This document shows, one piece after another, positions 12,784-24,135 of a DNA stretch of 64,000 nucleotides. How positions within the stretch are numbered: position 1 is the first letter of the stretch; every line of letters starts with the position of its first letter. The position numbers and the translations under genes are program-made. Under the pieces are notes generated by a model. It saw only the letters and a list, made by a program, of their open reading frames with translations, did not search any database and was not told the DNA's origin. Source of the stretch: Welwitschia mirabilis (lineage: Eukaryota > Gnetophyta > Gnetopsida > Welwitschiales); the NCBI GenBank assembly GCA_051453625.1, contig JBOZIK010000001.1:136182169-136246168 (forward strand), given 5' to 3'.

Positions 12784-13053
12784 TTAAAGAAAATTTTTTC
12801 TTTCTATTAGCCAAGATTTCTTAAATAGACTTTTTTTTCTACTTTTAATAAAAATTTTACATAAAGATTTCTTACTATCCATGGACTTGTTCTTTAATTG
12901 CAAATTTCTTCTCCTTTTATCAAGGATTCCATGTAGAGGTCTTTGTTCCTTAGTAAAAGCATCATTTTCCATTGGCAAATTCTTTCTTCTTCCTATAGAA
13001 ATTTCATGTAGAGTTATTTTTTCTTTCATAAAACCAAATTTTAGCAACACCAA
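12784..13053 (-). pseudogene. Ath1 basic repeat ORF (about three 25-residue units)
   Basis: This 89-codon minus-strand frame is rich in Lys and Arg and has internal periodicity. Units beginning TLHEISIGRRKNL, PLHGILDKRRRNL and LCKIFIKSRKKSL are spaced 25 residues apart, and the DNA repeats with the same 75-bp period (compare 'gcaaattctttcttcttcc' with 'gcaaatttcttctcctttt'). It lies between the PBS and the acidic ORF of Ath1, in the leader region. I recognise no family. The repeat could be a coding minisatellite giving a nucleic-acid-binding basic protein, or simply a leader minisatellite that happens to be open. I could not find a counterpart at the same place in Ath2. Confidence is good for the repeat and low for real coding. 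Confidence 0.5.
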
Positions 13054-13365
13054 AACTTATAATATAGATGGATATTATAGAAAACAATTTTCAAAATTAT
13101 TTTAAAGCATAAGAAGTAGATTAATAACTAAACCTAGCTACTAAAGAAAAAAATTTAGCTACTTAAAAGAAAATTTACAATAAGAGAAAATAAAAATGTT
13201 ATTACACATAACAATAGTAAGTGGGAAAAGCTTAAAACTCAAAACTTGGGACTAACATACAACACCAAAATAAAGTAACATATTCAAATAACAATATCAC
13301 CTTGCTTTTGATGTAGAACCTAATCTTTTAAAGACTCACTTTATTCCTAGCAATCATGAGTGCCT

Positions 13366-13383
13366 CCCTGGTAATGGGCCAAA
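13366..13383 (-). other. Ath1 primer binding site (Asp-tRNA-like)
   Basis: On the minus strand this reads TTTGGCCCATTACCAGGG. It resembles the site complementary to the 3' end of Asp-tRNA (TGGCGCCGTTGCCGGGGA) that Athila/Tat gypsy elements use. It abuts the inner end of the 5' LTR, as it should. Confidence 0.75.
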
Positions 13384-13384
13384 A

Positions 13385-14446
13385 TGTTATGTTATGTGTA
13401 GTGCTTACCTAAGCTACAAGTTAGATCTCAAAACATTCTCAAGTAATGGTAAGAAAATACATAGTATATAGAGTGTGTAAATCTAAATTTATAAACTTAA
13501 AGAAGAAAATGAATTAAAGAATATCTGATTCTCTATAAAAAGAAGAGAGAAGAGGAAAAAAGAATGAAGATGATAAGATGAATAAAATGGAATGAATAAA
13601 AATAGAAGTGGAAATGCAATGCAATGGTAATGTAAATTATAAATGTAATTAAATAATACTTTTACCAACTTGTTGTAACCTAAGTTGGCCCAAATTAGAT
13701 TTAATCTACAAATGTATTAAATTAACATCAACATAAAGTATAAGGAATATAGAGGGAGAGAATTTAAGAAAAAGAAAGTATACTTGATTAACCTTTAATA
13801 AAATACACTTTATTATATCCACTTACAAGTAATAACTCCTTAATCAAGGATACATAGTCTAACACCAAGGTAGTCCTTCTTATAAGCGAATGGATCTCCT
13901 TGTCCAAGTTGCTCTAATGTCATAAGCACTTAGATACCAAAAGAGAGATGAGAAAATGGAAGGCCTAAAGAGGTTTATATAGGTTTGGATAGTGGACTAA
14001 TTTAGTTAAAGAATAAATTAAAATAGTTACATTACAATTTTAGCTAAAAACAAAACTTAATTCTTCACATTCATGAACTTTTTCCTTTAGTAGTAGGTGA
14101 GTAGATATAATATAAATATAGTAACAGATGTAATGATTATTCAATGGTTACTGCCACTTATGCTTCTTGAAATCTAGTGGTAGGTGGAATCTTGTAGTAG
14201 TTATTTCCTTCTCTTACTTGCCTACCATGTTGGATTCTTGGAATCTAGTGGCTTGTGGAATATATTCATCTCCTAAAGTATGTTGTCCTTTGATGCTTTG
14301 TCTTTCAGTACTCTATCGCCTAGTAGTAGATGAAATCTAATTTCTTTGTTTTCTAGTGCTTTCTCAAATGCTCATTAAACCTATAAAAAGAATCTAAAAA
14401 ATCACTCCAAATCACATGTCAAATGCGACAACCTAGCCATCTATCA
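13385..14446 (-). repeat. Ath1 5' LTR
   Basis: 1062 bp, starting TGTTATG on the plus strand and ending CTATCA, so on its own strand it begins TGATAG and ends ACA. It matches 7159-9139. Confidence 0.88.
13974..13981 (-). promoter_or_regulatory. Ath1 5' LTR TATA box
   Basis: TATATAAA on the minus strand, followed by CCTCTTTAGG; it is conserved at the same place in the other LTR (7732-7739). Confidence 0.65.
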
Positions 14447-16189
14447 CGCTTATTTCAAGTAATCAAGATTTCAAAAAGCACATAAGGCATAAAAAGTAAT
14501 TAATTTGGGTTATAGTATTTAGCCTAATGACTATAAAAATTGGCCACATCATTGAAATAAAATAATTTTTCTAAAACCCTTATAATGTTCTTTCACATGC
14601 CACCTATTAAGGGACATTAATGGAAGAGATGATTTATCTTTAATCATTTCATAAAGTGGATAGTTAGGGGATGGAGCTATTGTTCTATGATTTAAAATGT
14701 CAAATATTGGTAACATGAATAATTTTAGCTCTCGAGGTATGCAAGCTAAGGTTGAACCGTATTACTTTCTTTTTGCTTATAACTTCAAAAAAGAAATCCC
14801 ATAAAAACTTTAATATATTATCTTTCTAAAATATTTTTAATTTCCTACCATTTCATTTTAAAAATCATTTTATTAATTTATCCCTAAAAATTCACAAATT
14901 CATATTCTTTATAGGTTTTAGTCCTAACAATTTCTTTTACTTATAGTTTTTCATAAAGTTTACTTTTTAATTCATTGTTTTTCAATCAATCCAAGGTTTT
15001 TGACTTGAAAGTGAATAGTTTATTTTATATTAAGTTTTAGTAACTTTAGAATTTCTAATCATTTTTTATCACATGCCTACTAATCTCTTAATATTTCCAC
15101 ACAAAATAGGCCTTCAGAAGTTATTTTTCCATGTCTCACTTAACATGTCCATCCCACCTTCTTTTAGTTAAACCTTGCATTTCTAACTTGGAAATAATTT
15201 GTAAATTAGTTAATATGTTAGAATATGAAATTTTTAATTTTTTTAAATGTCAAGTATTTGTTCCTATTTTCTATTTTCTTCTTTCTTCTTTTGCATATGC
15301 ATGAAATTCATGCTTCCAAATAAAGTACTTTGAATGGAATGTTGTACATATGTTTGTATGTATTAAACCTCTAATATGTATCAATGAATGTTGTTAAATA
15401 CTTATTTTATAATTTTACACTCAAATAACTAATTTTTTATCATGCATTTTTCTTAAACATCATGTTAAATTTTAGAAAACTAAAGTTAATTTTCAATTCA
15501 TTTAAGATAATATGACTAAAATAATTTTAATGCTTAATATCAATTATTTATAATATTTAAAAATTTAATTAACCTTTAATTTGCATGATTTACTCAACCC
15601 ATGCTTAATAAATATATTATATTTTATTCAAAAAGTGTAAATTTGACAATTTTAACTTGATAGTTCACTTATGTTTAATATCATAAATCATCTAATATCA
15701 ACATTTCTATGATTTAGTGAATGTACTCTAAAACTAGAACTTATTTTGAAGATTTTTGTAATATCATTTTCCATTTAGATCTTTTCTTAAATATGATTTT
15801 CTCTCTATACTATTAACGTGCTTAATGCAGTTTGGTGATGTACTTAAAAATATGTTTAATTTATACATAAGACTATGTTATTTGTGATTTATTTTATTCC
15901 TATTACAATGAATTTTAGTGTATCAAAAATATAAGTTGTTAAAAATATTAAAGTCATAGTGTTAATAAAATAGCTCCATTTTATTACACATACTTAAGTT
16001 CCATTAGTTTGATAAATGTGCATTTACTAGTATCTACAAGTGTCTGGGGAATATCCATCAAGTTATTTTGATAAGACTTTTTACATTAATGTGTGTAATA
16101 GATGATTTTTATTATGCTTGCATGTGATCTCCTCATGTTAAAAGTCTACTAAAAATATGTTATATGTAACTTATTATTGAACAACTACA

Positions 16190-16350
16190 AATAAAATTAG
16201 TATAAATAAAATATTTTATTCACCTAATTATTTTGTTTTATGTTTGTATCCTTTAGATTTAAAGTATAAATCATGTAAACCAATAATATCATAGATTAAT
16301 ACATTAATAAGGAACAATAACACTATGGACTTAAGTAGATATATGACCTA
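16190..16350 (+). repeat. Dispersed repeat, copy 2 (partner at 1830-2010)
   Basis: Aligns with 1830-2010 on the same strand at about 70% by eye. The two copies bracket Ath1 but lie several kilobases from its ends, so they are not its LTRs. Confidence 0.45.
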
Positions 16351-16928
16351 TTTAATATGATTGATGATGATCATAAGATTCTTATACCTCTTTATATCAT
16401 ACAATTATCATGTCAACATAAGTTGTTTTTTCCTTAATATAATGAAACTACAATTGTAAAATGTTAGTACCTACTAGTCAACAATTATAATCAGTAAGGG
16501 TATTTTTTTAATGATGTTACAATGTTTTTATTATTTTATACTTGATAATCTAGAAATGGAAGGAACATATTTGATTAAAATACTAGTTCATGTTATCAAA
16601 ACGTAGTTGGTGTAAATATTTGTCTCAACAACTTATGGTATATCAAGGTTTCTTATTTTATTAGATTAGATCACCAAGCTCAACACCTTGTAACCTCCCA
16701 AGAGTATATTTTTTCTATTAAGGTATTTTTAATCAATTAAATAAGATGCCCTCATTTAACCAAATGTTATAATTAAATTCTATTCTAGCACTAACTCAAT
16801 ATTTTGCAAAACTCAAGAAATGGATTATACGTTATGAAAAGTTCAATTATCTTTAAGATAAAAAGACTAAATGAACATGATTTAAATGAAAAATATTGAA
16901 TTTCATCTAAATCCTTAACACAATATAT

Positions 16929-17139
16929 GTATGCATGTATGCATGCATGCATGTTAGTGTATAAGTACAAGCGAATGTGCATGTATGCATGCATGTTAGT
17001 GTACAAGTGCAAGTGAGAATGCATGTATGCATGCATGCTAGCATATATGTTAACATATAAGTAAAAGTGGATGTGCATGTATGCATGCATGCATCTGTTT
17101 ATGCATGCATGTATCCATGCATGCATGTGTGTGTGTGAA
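16929..17139. repeat. CATG/TGCATGCA-rich minisatellite
   Basis: About five units of roughly 43-55 bp, each opening with GCATGTATGCATGCATG and continuing with a variable part such as TTAGTGTATAAGTACAAG. It ends in a short (GT)n run. The core is self-complementary and alternates purine and pyrimidine. An open frame on the minus strand (16791-17126) rich in His, Met, Ala and Tyr is a by-product of the repeat. Confidence 0.85.
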
Positions 17140-17580
17140 AGAGATTCAATGTGATGTTTTAATACATATTATAACACATAATATTAAACTTAGTAACAAC
17201 CGATTTAGTTCAAGAACAATGATAATATTTAATAATGAACATATCGTAATGACATTATCTTGGCATAAATACAACCTGATACCTATTGATTATATATAGA
17301 TTCATTATCTTATAATATAACAAGAACCCATGGAATTAAGAACATTAAATTCTTTGTTATCTTCTAATTATTTTTTTATATACGATATTTTAGTAATAAT
17401 AGTATTAGTAATCCCATTGAACATCCTCCTTTTATCAAGGCCCTCATTATCTTAGTGTCCTTTTCTTAGTTCCCTTAAACTAACCAATTAAGATTTCTAA
17501 ATGATACCTATAGGATTATTATCACTCATTTATTTTTATTCTTATGTTTTTCTTTTTTTCTACTTATAAAGGTTAATATA

Positions 17581-17840
17581 ATTCCTATAATGTTCACCTC
17601 TCCCTCTATTTACTACTTAACTTGGGTGTGGTTATAATAGGACAATCACCAATTTTGTATGAGTTAGAATTAATATGCTTTTTCTTACTTTTCTATTTTA
17701 TTCAATTTAATTAAAATTCCTATAATATTTTCCTCTCCCTCTATTTTCTAGTTAACTTGGTTTTTATTATATTAGAATAATCACCAAGGTTTTATGAGTT
17801 AGAGTTAATATGTTCTCCTTACTTATCTATTTCATGGATT
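17581..17840 (+). repeat. 135-bp tandem duplication
   Basis: Copy 1 (17581-17715) and copy 2 (17716 to about 17840) both start ATTCCTATAAT. They share 'cctctccctctattt', 'ttaacttgg', 'aatcaccaa' and 'atgagttaga.ttaatatg' in the same order. Confidence 0.85.
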
Positions 17841-19560
17841 ATAATTAGTTAATAAATTTATACAACATACTAAATCAATTTTTTATTCATTACTTTTGCT
17901 TATTGTCACTTCAAAAATACCATACATTTACATTCTATAGATGGGATGGTTGTCTAATTTAGTAATACACTTGCTTTCCATTTAAGATATCATCAGTTTG
18001 AGCATTTGAATNNNNNNNNNNTATATTATAAAGCATTAGGTCTGATTGAATCATTTGTTTGGGAACTCATGGTGATTTTGGTTTCAAGGAAGGTATAGCC
18101 CCTAAAAATTTAAAGTTTGATCAACCTTCTCCTCCAAACCTTTAGTTAGCTTTTCAAGGAGTGAATACTTACTTCCAAAACTTGAAAGCAAATGGAGGAA
18201 ACAAAACTAAGTAGAATATGAGTAAAGTTTATATATGTATTTTTGGTTTGTATAATATTATCTAAAATAAAATATAATTTAAATCTTTTCACTATTTTTT
18301 GAAAGAATTTATAGTTTTTCATTATTGTTTAGAAGTTAATATTTGTATTATAAAATGTTTTTCCTCTTAGGAATTTTCTCATTCTTCCTCAAAATTTTAA
18401 AATTTAATTATTTTCTTATTAATGAAAACTTCTTTCATAGTTTTCATGATTATTCTTACAAATGGTACAATATCACTAGGGTATTTTATATTCTTGTTCA
18501 TAGTGTATTTCCCATCTCTATTATTTTAGACATCAAGGTCATTCTTAGTTTTAGCACATTAACATCTAGGCATTCCTTATTCTAATTTCTATCATGTCCA
18601 CTATTCCTCTTCTTTTTCTAAGAATGTTCATGCATCTTGTTTTAAATAAAAACTCTAAAGTGTTGTTTTTACAACATTATTATTATTAGTATTTGATATC
18701 ATAAAATATATCAACATAATTAGCCTAAGAAACCAAACATACATTTGTATATAATATAATAACAGTGTGTATACAAGTGAAGGATTAGGTAGCAGATATA
18801 CATTAGTCTTAGTAGTGATTTTGAAAAAATAAAAAAGAAATACAAAATTAAAATTTTTAAAGCATGTTGTATGGGATAATTTTATCATGATATAAAACTT
18901 GAACCTTTCTTAATATGCAATGTGACTTGGTGCTATGAGAAGGTTTATAACATAAGATTATTTTCAAAAAAGTTAATTACTGCTAACACTCACTATTAGA
19001 CTTAACTATTTATTGGGTTGTAAGAAAAACTCTTTACATATATTATAGTACAATGTAAATAAATTAATCATTATAACTCTATTGTGAATGAACATATGAC
19101 CAAAACTTACAATGTTGACTTAGTTACACTTACTCTTATATTATAGTACCCAAATACCTTATAACACTACGTAAAGTAATCATACACACATTCTATATAC
19201 CCATGCCTATAATTCTTATACTCAAGTCTAGTGATTAATAATGATAACAACAATAAATGTAACTTATCATAACATGAATTCTAAATAATGCTATGTGATT
19301 CAAGTAATGGTTTACCATGTATGCTTTACCAATGGTTATATAACATAATAGCATTACATAGATTATTTTATGGACATATATATCAACATTAACATGGTTA
19401 TGGCATTATTTGTCTTACTTGAATACATATAAGATAGTGAATAACAAAAATAAATGAGGAGATAATAATTCTCGAAAGAGATCTCTAGACACAGCAATGT
19501 CACAATACTAATAAGGTGATAGCAATCAGATAACAAAGAACCACTCACAAATTTACTAAT

Positions 19561-20685
19561 TATCAGTAGAAGTATGGTGAGCCTACTTGATTTAGGCTAA
19601 TTTCAATTGAATACATATTTGATGTTGAAAGACATCTATAAGATGCATAGATGTCTTTAATCTATTAGACATCTTTCCTAAGTTTAATGAGTTCACAGAA
19701 GATGTTTTTAATGTGTTAAATGTTCTATTTTATATAATTAAATATCTGTACTAGATATCTTTGAAACTTGCAGATGTCTATTCTTTTAATGCCTTGAAAA
19801 TTAGATTCTTTGAAGATGTATTTTATGGTAAAAGATGTCTATTTCATGGATCATAGACATCTATGTATTGAAAGATGTCTATACTATAAACTAGTTTTGA
19901 AACAAGACCCAAAAATGTTGAAATGAAGTTCCAATTACAAAATCTGAAGGTTAATTTACTACTATCATGTATAGATCAAACAAAACACTTCAAAAGTAAA
20001 TGTAAAGCCTCAAAAACATTATTCTTTCATGATCATTGATCAAATACAAAAATATTCTCCTTTTGTTATAAAATAACACAAATATCTCTTTAAGTAATCA
20101 AATCCTTTGAGAAATATTTAAAGATCATTAATATTTGATTAAATTTTATAAGTTTGAATCTTTTTATTTAATAACTTGAACTCTTATTTCATCAAAATAA
20201 CCTGATCTTTGATGGATCTAAAGATATTTAAACATTAGATAAACTTTTAATTGAAGTATGAAACATGATTAAGCTGAATTTACTTAAACTGTTGAAACAT
20301 CTATTGTTGTTGAAGCTTATTAAAGTGTAAATGTAGCATTTATTAATCTTTCAAGCATTGAATCAAGCATCAATAACAAACATAGCAAAAATGGAACACA
20401 CTAAAAATTAATCTTTAATCTAGCAGAATCATATTCATCTCTTTAATAGGTATCAAGTCATTTTAATTTGTGCCTATTTACATGCTTTTATACTTGAAGT
20501 GGATGGCATTTCATTCCACTCAACATTGTGAAATAAATTTTTTTTAATAATAAAAAATAATTTCCTAAAACCTATGTTGATATAACATAGAAAAATAAAC
20601 TTATTTAACTAATTGACATTAAGGCATACCTAAAAAATAACATGTAAAATGCTATGATGGTTACATCAGACCACATAATATGATA
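19561..20685 (-). repeat. Cop1 3' LTR
   Basis: Matches 25375-26526. On the minus strand it should begin TGTTATATTATGTGG; here the terminal bases are TATCATATTATGTGG. TATAAAAG lies at 20485-20492. Its 5'-most third on the plus strand carries repeated AGATGTCT/AGACATCT words. Confidence 0.9.
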
Positions 20686-20698
20686 ATCCCTTCTTTAG
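20686..20698 (-). other. Cop1 polypurine tract
   Basis: The minus strand reads TAAAGAAGGGAT immediately before the 3' LTR, the expected plus-strand priming site. Confidence 0.8.
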
Positions 20699-20747
20699 AA
20701 TAATGTGATTATAATTGGCATCTTTAAATTGAATTGTTTAGTTTTGA

Positions 20748-21190
20748 AAAGAAATTCTTCATCTTAAATGGAGGTAGCCTCTTTGTTATGAGATCTATCA
20801 ATTGCTCTTAATTTGAAACGTACATGGGCCTTACAAATCCTTCCTTAACTTTACCTTTGATGAAATAGTATTTGATTTTAATATGCTTTGTCTTATTATG
20901 AAGGACATAATCTTGAGAAAGTAAAATGACTGACATATATTAATAAACATATTAATTGGTATATTCACATTAATTTGCATCTATTTAAACAATTTCAAAC
21001 TCCATAATACATATTGCAAAGCATTAACCATAGAAATATATTCAACCTTAGTTGATGATAATGAAACTAAGGCTTATTTCTTACTTTTCCAATAAATTAG
21101 ATTGTTTCTAAAACAATTATGATACATAAAGTGGATTTTCTATAATATGGACTTCCACCCCAATAAGCATCAGAAAGACATGTAATCTTA
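20748..21190 (-). pseudogene. Cop1 RNase H domain remnant (copia type)
   Basis: Minus-strand frames show the ordered landmarks of a copia RNase H. At 21121-21183 is CLSDAYWGGSPYYRKST, in the place of the first active-site aspartates and the RKST block. At 21010-21064 is SSTKVEYISM, the STxxEY block with its Glu kept. The C-terminal DLITKRLPP lies near 20775-20800, just before the PPT. The second acidic residue of the first block is Tyr, and several stops and frameshifts break the chain. The enzyme would have degraded RNA in the RNA:DNA hybrid during reverse transcription. It follows RT directly and ends next to the PPT, as in intact copia polyproteins. Confidence 0.8.
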
Positions 21191-21309
21191 CATCTTCTTT
21201 TTCAAGTTTTAAGCCATAATTTAAAGTTTCTAACACATACTTTAAAATGTAATTCAATGCAGTCAAATAATTTTCTCATAGTTTAATCATAAATCTACTC
21301 ATAAATGAA

Positions 21310-22215
21310 GTTGCAAATTCAATATTTGGTTTAGTATGCAAAGAAACCTAAGAAAGCCAATCATACTTCTACATAGTGATGCATCAATTCTTCTTGAGCT
21401 ATTCTTTTTATCAAGTTTTAAATTATAAGGTAAAGTTGTTGATGTTACCTTTACATCATGAAGGCCATATTTATTCATAATGGCTTATGTATATGCATGT
21501 ATAGTATTTACCTTGGTCAACTTGAATGTTAAGAAAATACTTCAAAATTTCTACATGTTTCATCTCAAATTTAGATGTCATCTCTTTTTTGAATTCATTA
21601 ATCAACTTTTAAGATGATGCAAAGAAAATAATACCATTAACATAAAGAGAGATCATAATGAACTTAGCATTTTCATGCTTGAAGTACAATGTGAACTCTA
21701 AAAAGTATGATTTGTAGCTTTGTTTAATAAGGTGATCATTAATTCTCTTAAACCATACCTTTGGAGCTTACTTCAACCCATATAGGACCTTTTTTTAACT
21801 TACAGACCTTATGCTCTTGGCCTTTGATAATATATCCTTTAGGCTGGAAGATATATACCTCCTCTTCTAAGTAATCATTCAGGAATGCATTCTTTACATT
21901 CATTTGATGTAGCTTATGTCCACCATGTATTGCTAATGAAATTATCAATTTGATTGTTTCAAACCTTACCAATGGTGTAAATATCTCTTGATAATCAATG
22001 TGTTTCTTTTATTTGTAGCCTCTAACTATTAACTTTGCCTTGTAATCCTTGAAATTATAATTTTCATCCAATTTTGTTTTGTAAATACATTTTGAATCAA
22101 TTATCTTCTTACTTTTGGCCTATTAACAATCTCCCATGTGTCATTCTTCATGATGGCTACTATTTTCTTGTCCATTATTTATCTTCAAATTAGAGATGCA
22201 ATTGCTTTATCAACT
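21310..22215 (-). pseudogene. Cop1 reverse transcriptase remnant (copia type)
   Basis: The best open part is 21748-21972, with the motif-A block HQMNVKNAFLNDYLEEEVY followed by QPKGY and KVCKLKKG. The usual Asp of motif A (QMDVK in the family) is Asn here. The polymerase box is YVNG at 21633-21644 where the family has YVDD, so both of its catalytic aspartates are lost. Upstream, IMKNDTWEIV (near 22133-22160) marks the N-terminus; downstream, SLCRSMIGFLRFL marks the connection to RNase H. The protein would copy the element RNA into DNA in the virus-like particle. Frameshifts occur between blocks. The domain assignment is safe and activity is excluded. Confidence 0.9.
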
Positions 22216-22431
22216 GAATTTGGCATACTTACTAATGTTGAATAAGTAACATGATTATATTTTACTAACTTCTTATAAATCTTCTATTGAAATCTTAATT
22301 AAGCATTTGAATTAAAGGATTATATTTTAAAAACTTTAATGGAATTTATGGTTGATTAGAGGTGAATTTTTTTTGTACATTATCTTCTCCATCTATGAAG
22401 TGTCCAAGTTCAATCTTGAATTCATCAAACT

Positions 22432-23330
22432 TCACATCTTTTGAAATAAAGTATTTGTGGCTAATATGTGCAAAGTAATTATATGCATAAGAATTAATAT
22501 CATAGCTAACAAAAAATGCATTTTTTTACTTTGTATATCTAGATTTAATATTAATTGACTTTGAATATGCATCCAACATATGCAGTCAAATATCTTAAAA
22601 TAAGATAGCACTAGTGCTCCTTTGAAAATAAGCTTGTAAGATTTCTTACCTTGGTTGGATGATGTAATAACTCTATTAAGAAGATAAGTTGTTGTTGTAA
22701 TAGCCTCATCCCAATATGTATTTGGCAACTTGGCTTGAAGAAGTGAACATCTAGTTATTTCTTACATTATGCCACTTTTTCTTTTTGTAATGCCATTATA
22801 TTAAGGATAACAGACACATGTGGTTTTATTTTGATTGTCGCATTTATTACAAAAGTTCACAAACTCTTCATTCACAAATTTGCCACCTATGTCATTCCTA
22901 ATTTCTTTGATTTCTATATTCAATTAATTTTCAACATTGTTCTTGACATGTTTAAAGGTGGAAAAAGCCTCATCCTTTGAATTCAATAAGAAATATCAAG
23001 CATATCTTGTCTAATCATCAATACAAACCATAAAATACCTAAAGCATTTGAATGTAAAAGCTTTCATTAGTCCAATAAGATTCATGTGAACTAACTCTAA
23101 TAATTGTGTCCTCCTCTTCATTATGCTATTATGAGGACTTGCCTTTTATTTTCCTTTAATGCATGTTTTACATATTTCATTTAGAATGAAAGAGAATTGA
23201 TTCTTAACACACTTTACTCTTTTGTCCTCTTTATAATATTTTGATATGTGAGATGGCCTAATATCATGTCATAAAATTGAATCATCTTTAATTAAAAGAA
23301 ACATGAGAATTAATTCTAGCCTTTCTCATT
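22432..23330 (-). pseudogene. Cop1 integrase remnant (copia type)
   Basis: A 98-codon frame at 22432-22728 starts LPNTYWDEAITTTTYLLNR, the block that follows the catalytic core in copia integrases. Further upstream on the minus strand I can follow ELVHMNLIG (first catalytic Asp replaced by Asn), IRNDIGGKFVNEEF (second Asp kept) and NGITKRKS (catalytic Glu replaced by Lys). The integrase would join the cDNA ends to host DNA. Two of the three acidic residues are gone, and there are frameshifts. It lies between protease and RT, the copia order. Confidence 0.85.
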
Positions 23331-23414
23331 CTTGTTATCCATCCATGTCAATTAATGCATAAATTTGATTTCAAAATATTTTAAAATTATATGTAATGCC
23401 TAGATTGTCTTCAA

Positions 23415-23665
23415 CTATATAACCAGTCTCATCAAATAAAACTTTAACTCCTTTTGACACCATTTATCCAATAGAAAGAATAGAATTGGACAACTTTGGA
23501 ACATAGAAAACATCATACACATTAATGTCCTATCATCATTCAATGTGAGTTTGACATCACCAATGTATTCAAATTTAATAAATGTACCATCTTCCACTTT
23601 AATGGGACCTAAATCCATTGGTCTAAAATTTTGAAACATCTCTTTATGAGATGTCATGTAATTGG
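23415..23665 (-). pseudogene. Cop1 aspartic protease remnant
   Basis: An 80-codon frame (23415-23657) reads MTSHKEMFQNF, then VEDGTFIKFEYIGDVKL. These correspond to the HMT...F block and the following beta-strand region that come after the active-site DSG in copia proteases. The DSG itself would lie in the 470-N gap (23666-24135). A frameshift replaces the usual C-terminal block. The protease cleaves the Gag-Pol polyprotein. Confidence 0.7.
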
Positions 23666-24135
23666 NNNNNNNNNNNNNNNNNNNNNNNNNNNNNNNNNNN
23701 NNNNNNNNNNNNNNNNNNNNNNNNNNNNNNNNNNNNNNNNNNNNNNNNNNNNNNNNNNNNNNNNNNNNNNNNNNNNNNNNNNNNNNNNNNNNNNNNNNNN
23801 NNNNNNNNNNNNNNNNNNNNNNNNNNNNNNNNNNNNNNNNNNNNNNNNNNNNNNNNNNNNNNNNNNNNNNNNNNNNNNNNNNNNNNNNNNNNNNNNNNNN
23901 NNNNNNNNNNNNNNNNNNNNNNNNNNNNNNNNNNNNNNNNNNNNNNNNNNNNNNNNNNNNNNNNNNNNNNNNNNNNNNNNNNNNNNNNNNNNNNNNNNNN
24001 NNNNNNNNNNNNNNNNNNNNNNNNNNNNNNNNNNNNNNNNNNNNNNNNNNNNNNNNNNNNNNNNNNNNNNNNNNNNNNNNNNNNNNNNNNNNNNNNNNNN
24101 NNNNNNNNNNNNNNNNNNNNNNNNNNNNNNNNNNN

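Larger units (their letters stand above)
7159..14446 (-). mobile_element. Ath1: non-autonomous Ty3/gypsy (Athila/Tat-like) LTR element
   Basis: Seen: a direct repeat pair (7159-9139 and 13385-14446), a C-rich tract on the plus strand just inside the left repeat (a polypurine tract on the element strand), and an Asp-tRNA-like primer site just inside the right repeat. The flanking 5-mers TGCTT (7154-7158) and CGCTT (14447-14451) differ at one base, as expected for an old target duplication. Hence the element lies on the minus strand, 5' LTR at the right. The LTRs and the 3' non-coding region align with Ath2 (41628-52629), so the two are one family. Unlike Ath2, its roughly 4.2 kb of internal sequence has no recognisable protease, RT or integrase, only frames of unknown function. 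It fits the large non-autonomous derivative (LARD) class. One LTR contains a 780-N gap with duplicated flanks. Confidence 0.85.
14447..19560. other. Unassigned AT-rich DNA between Ath1 and Cop1
   Basis: I recognise no gene. The stretch holds the second copy of a dispersed repeat (16190-16350), a CATG-rich minisatellite (16929-17139), a 135-bp tandem duplication (17581-17840) and a 10-N gap (18012-18021). Short open frames (up to 111 codons) coincide with the minisatellite or with AT-rich sequence. Confidence 0.6.

Noticed and set aside
12881-13105. 74-codon plus-strand Phe/Leu-rich ORF
   Set aside because: Antisense shadow of the basic repeat frame at 12784-13053.
16791-17126. 111-codon His/Met/Tyr-rich repetitive protein on the minus strand
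   Set aside because: It is the translation of the CATG minisatellite, which is also open on the other strand (17081-17299); no coding evidence.
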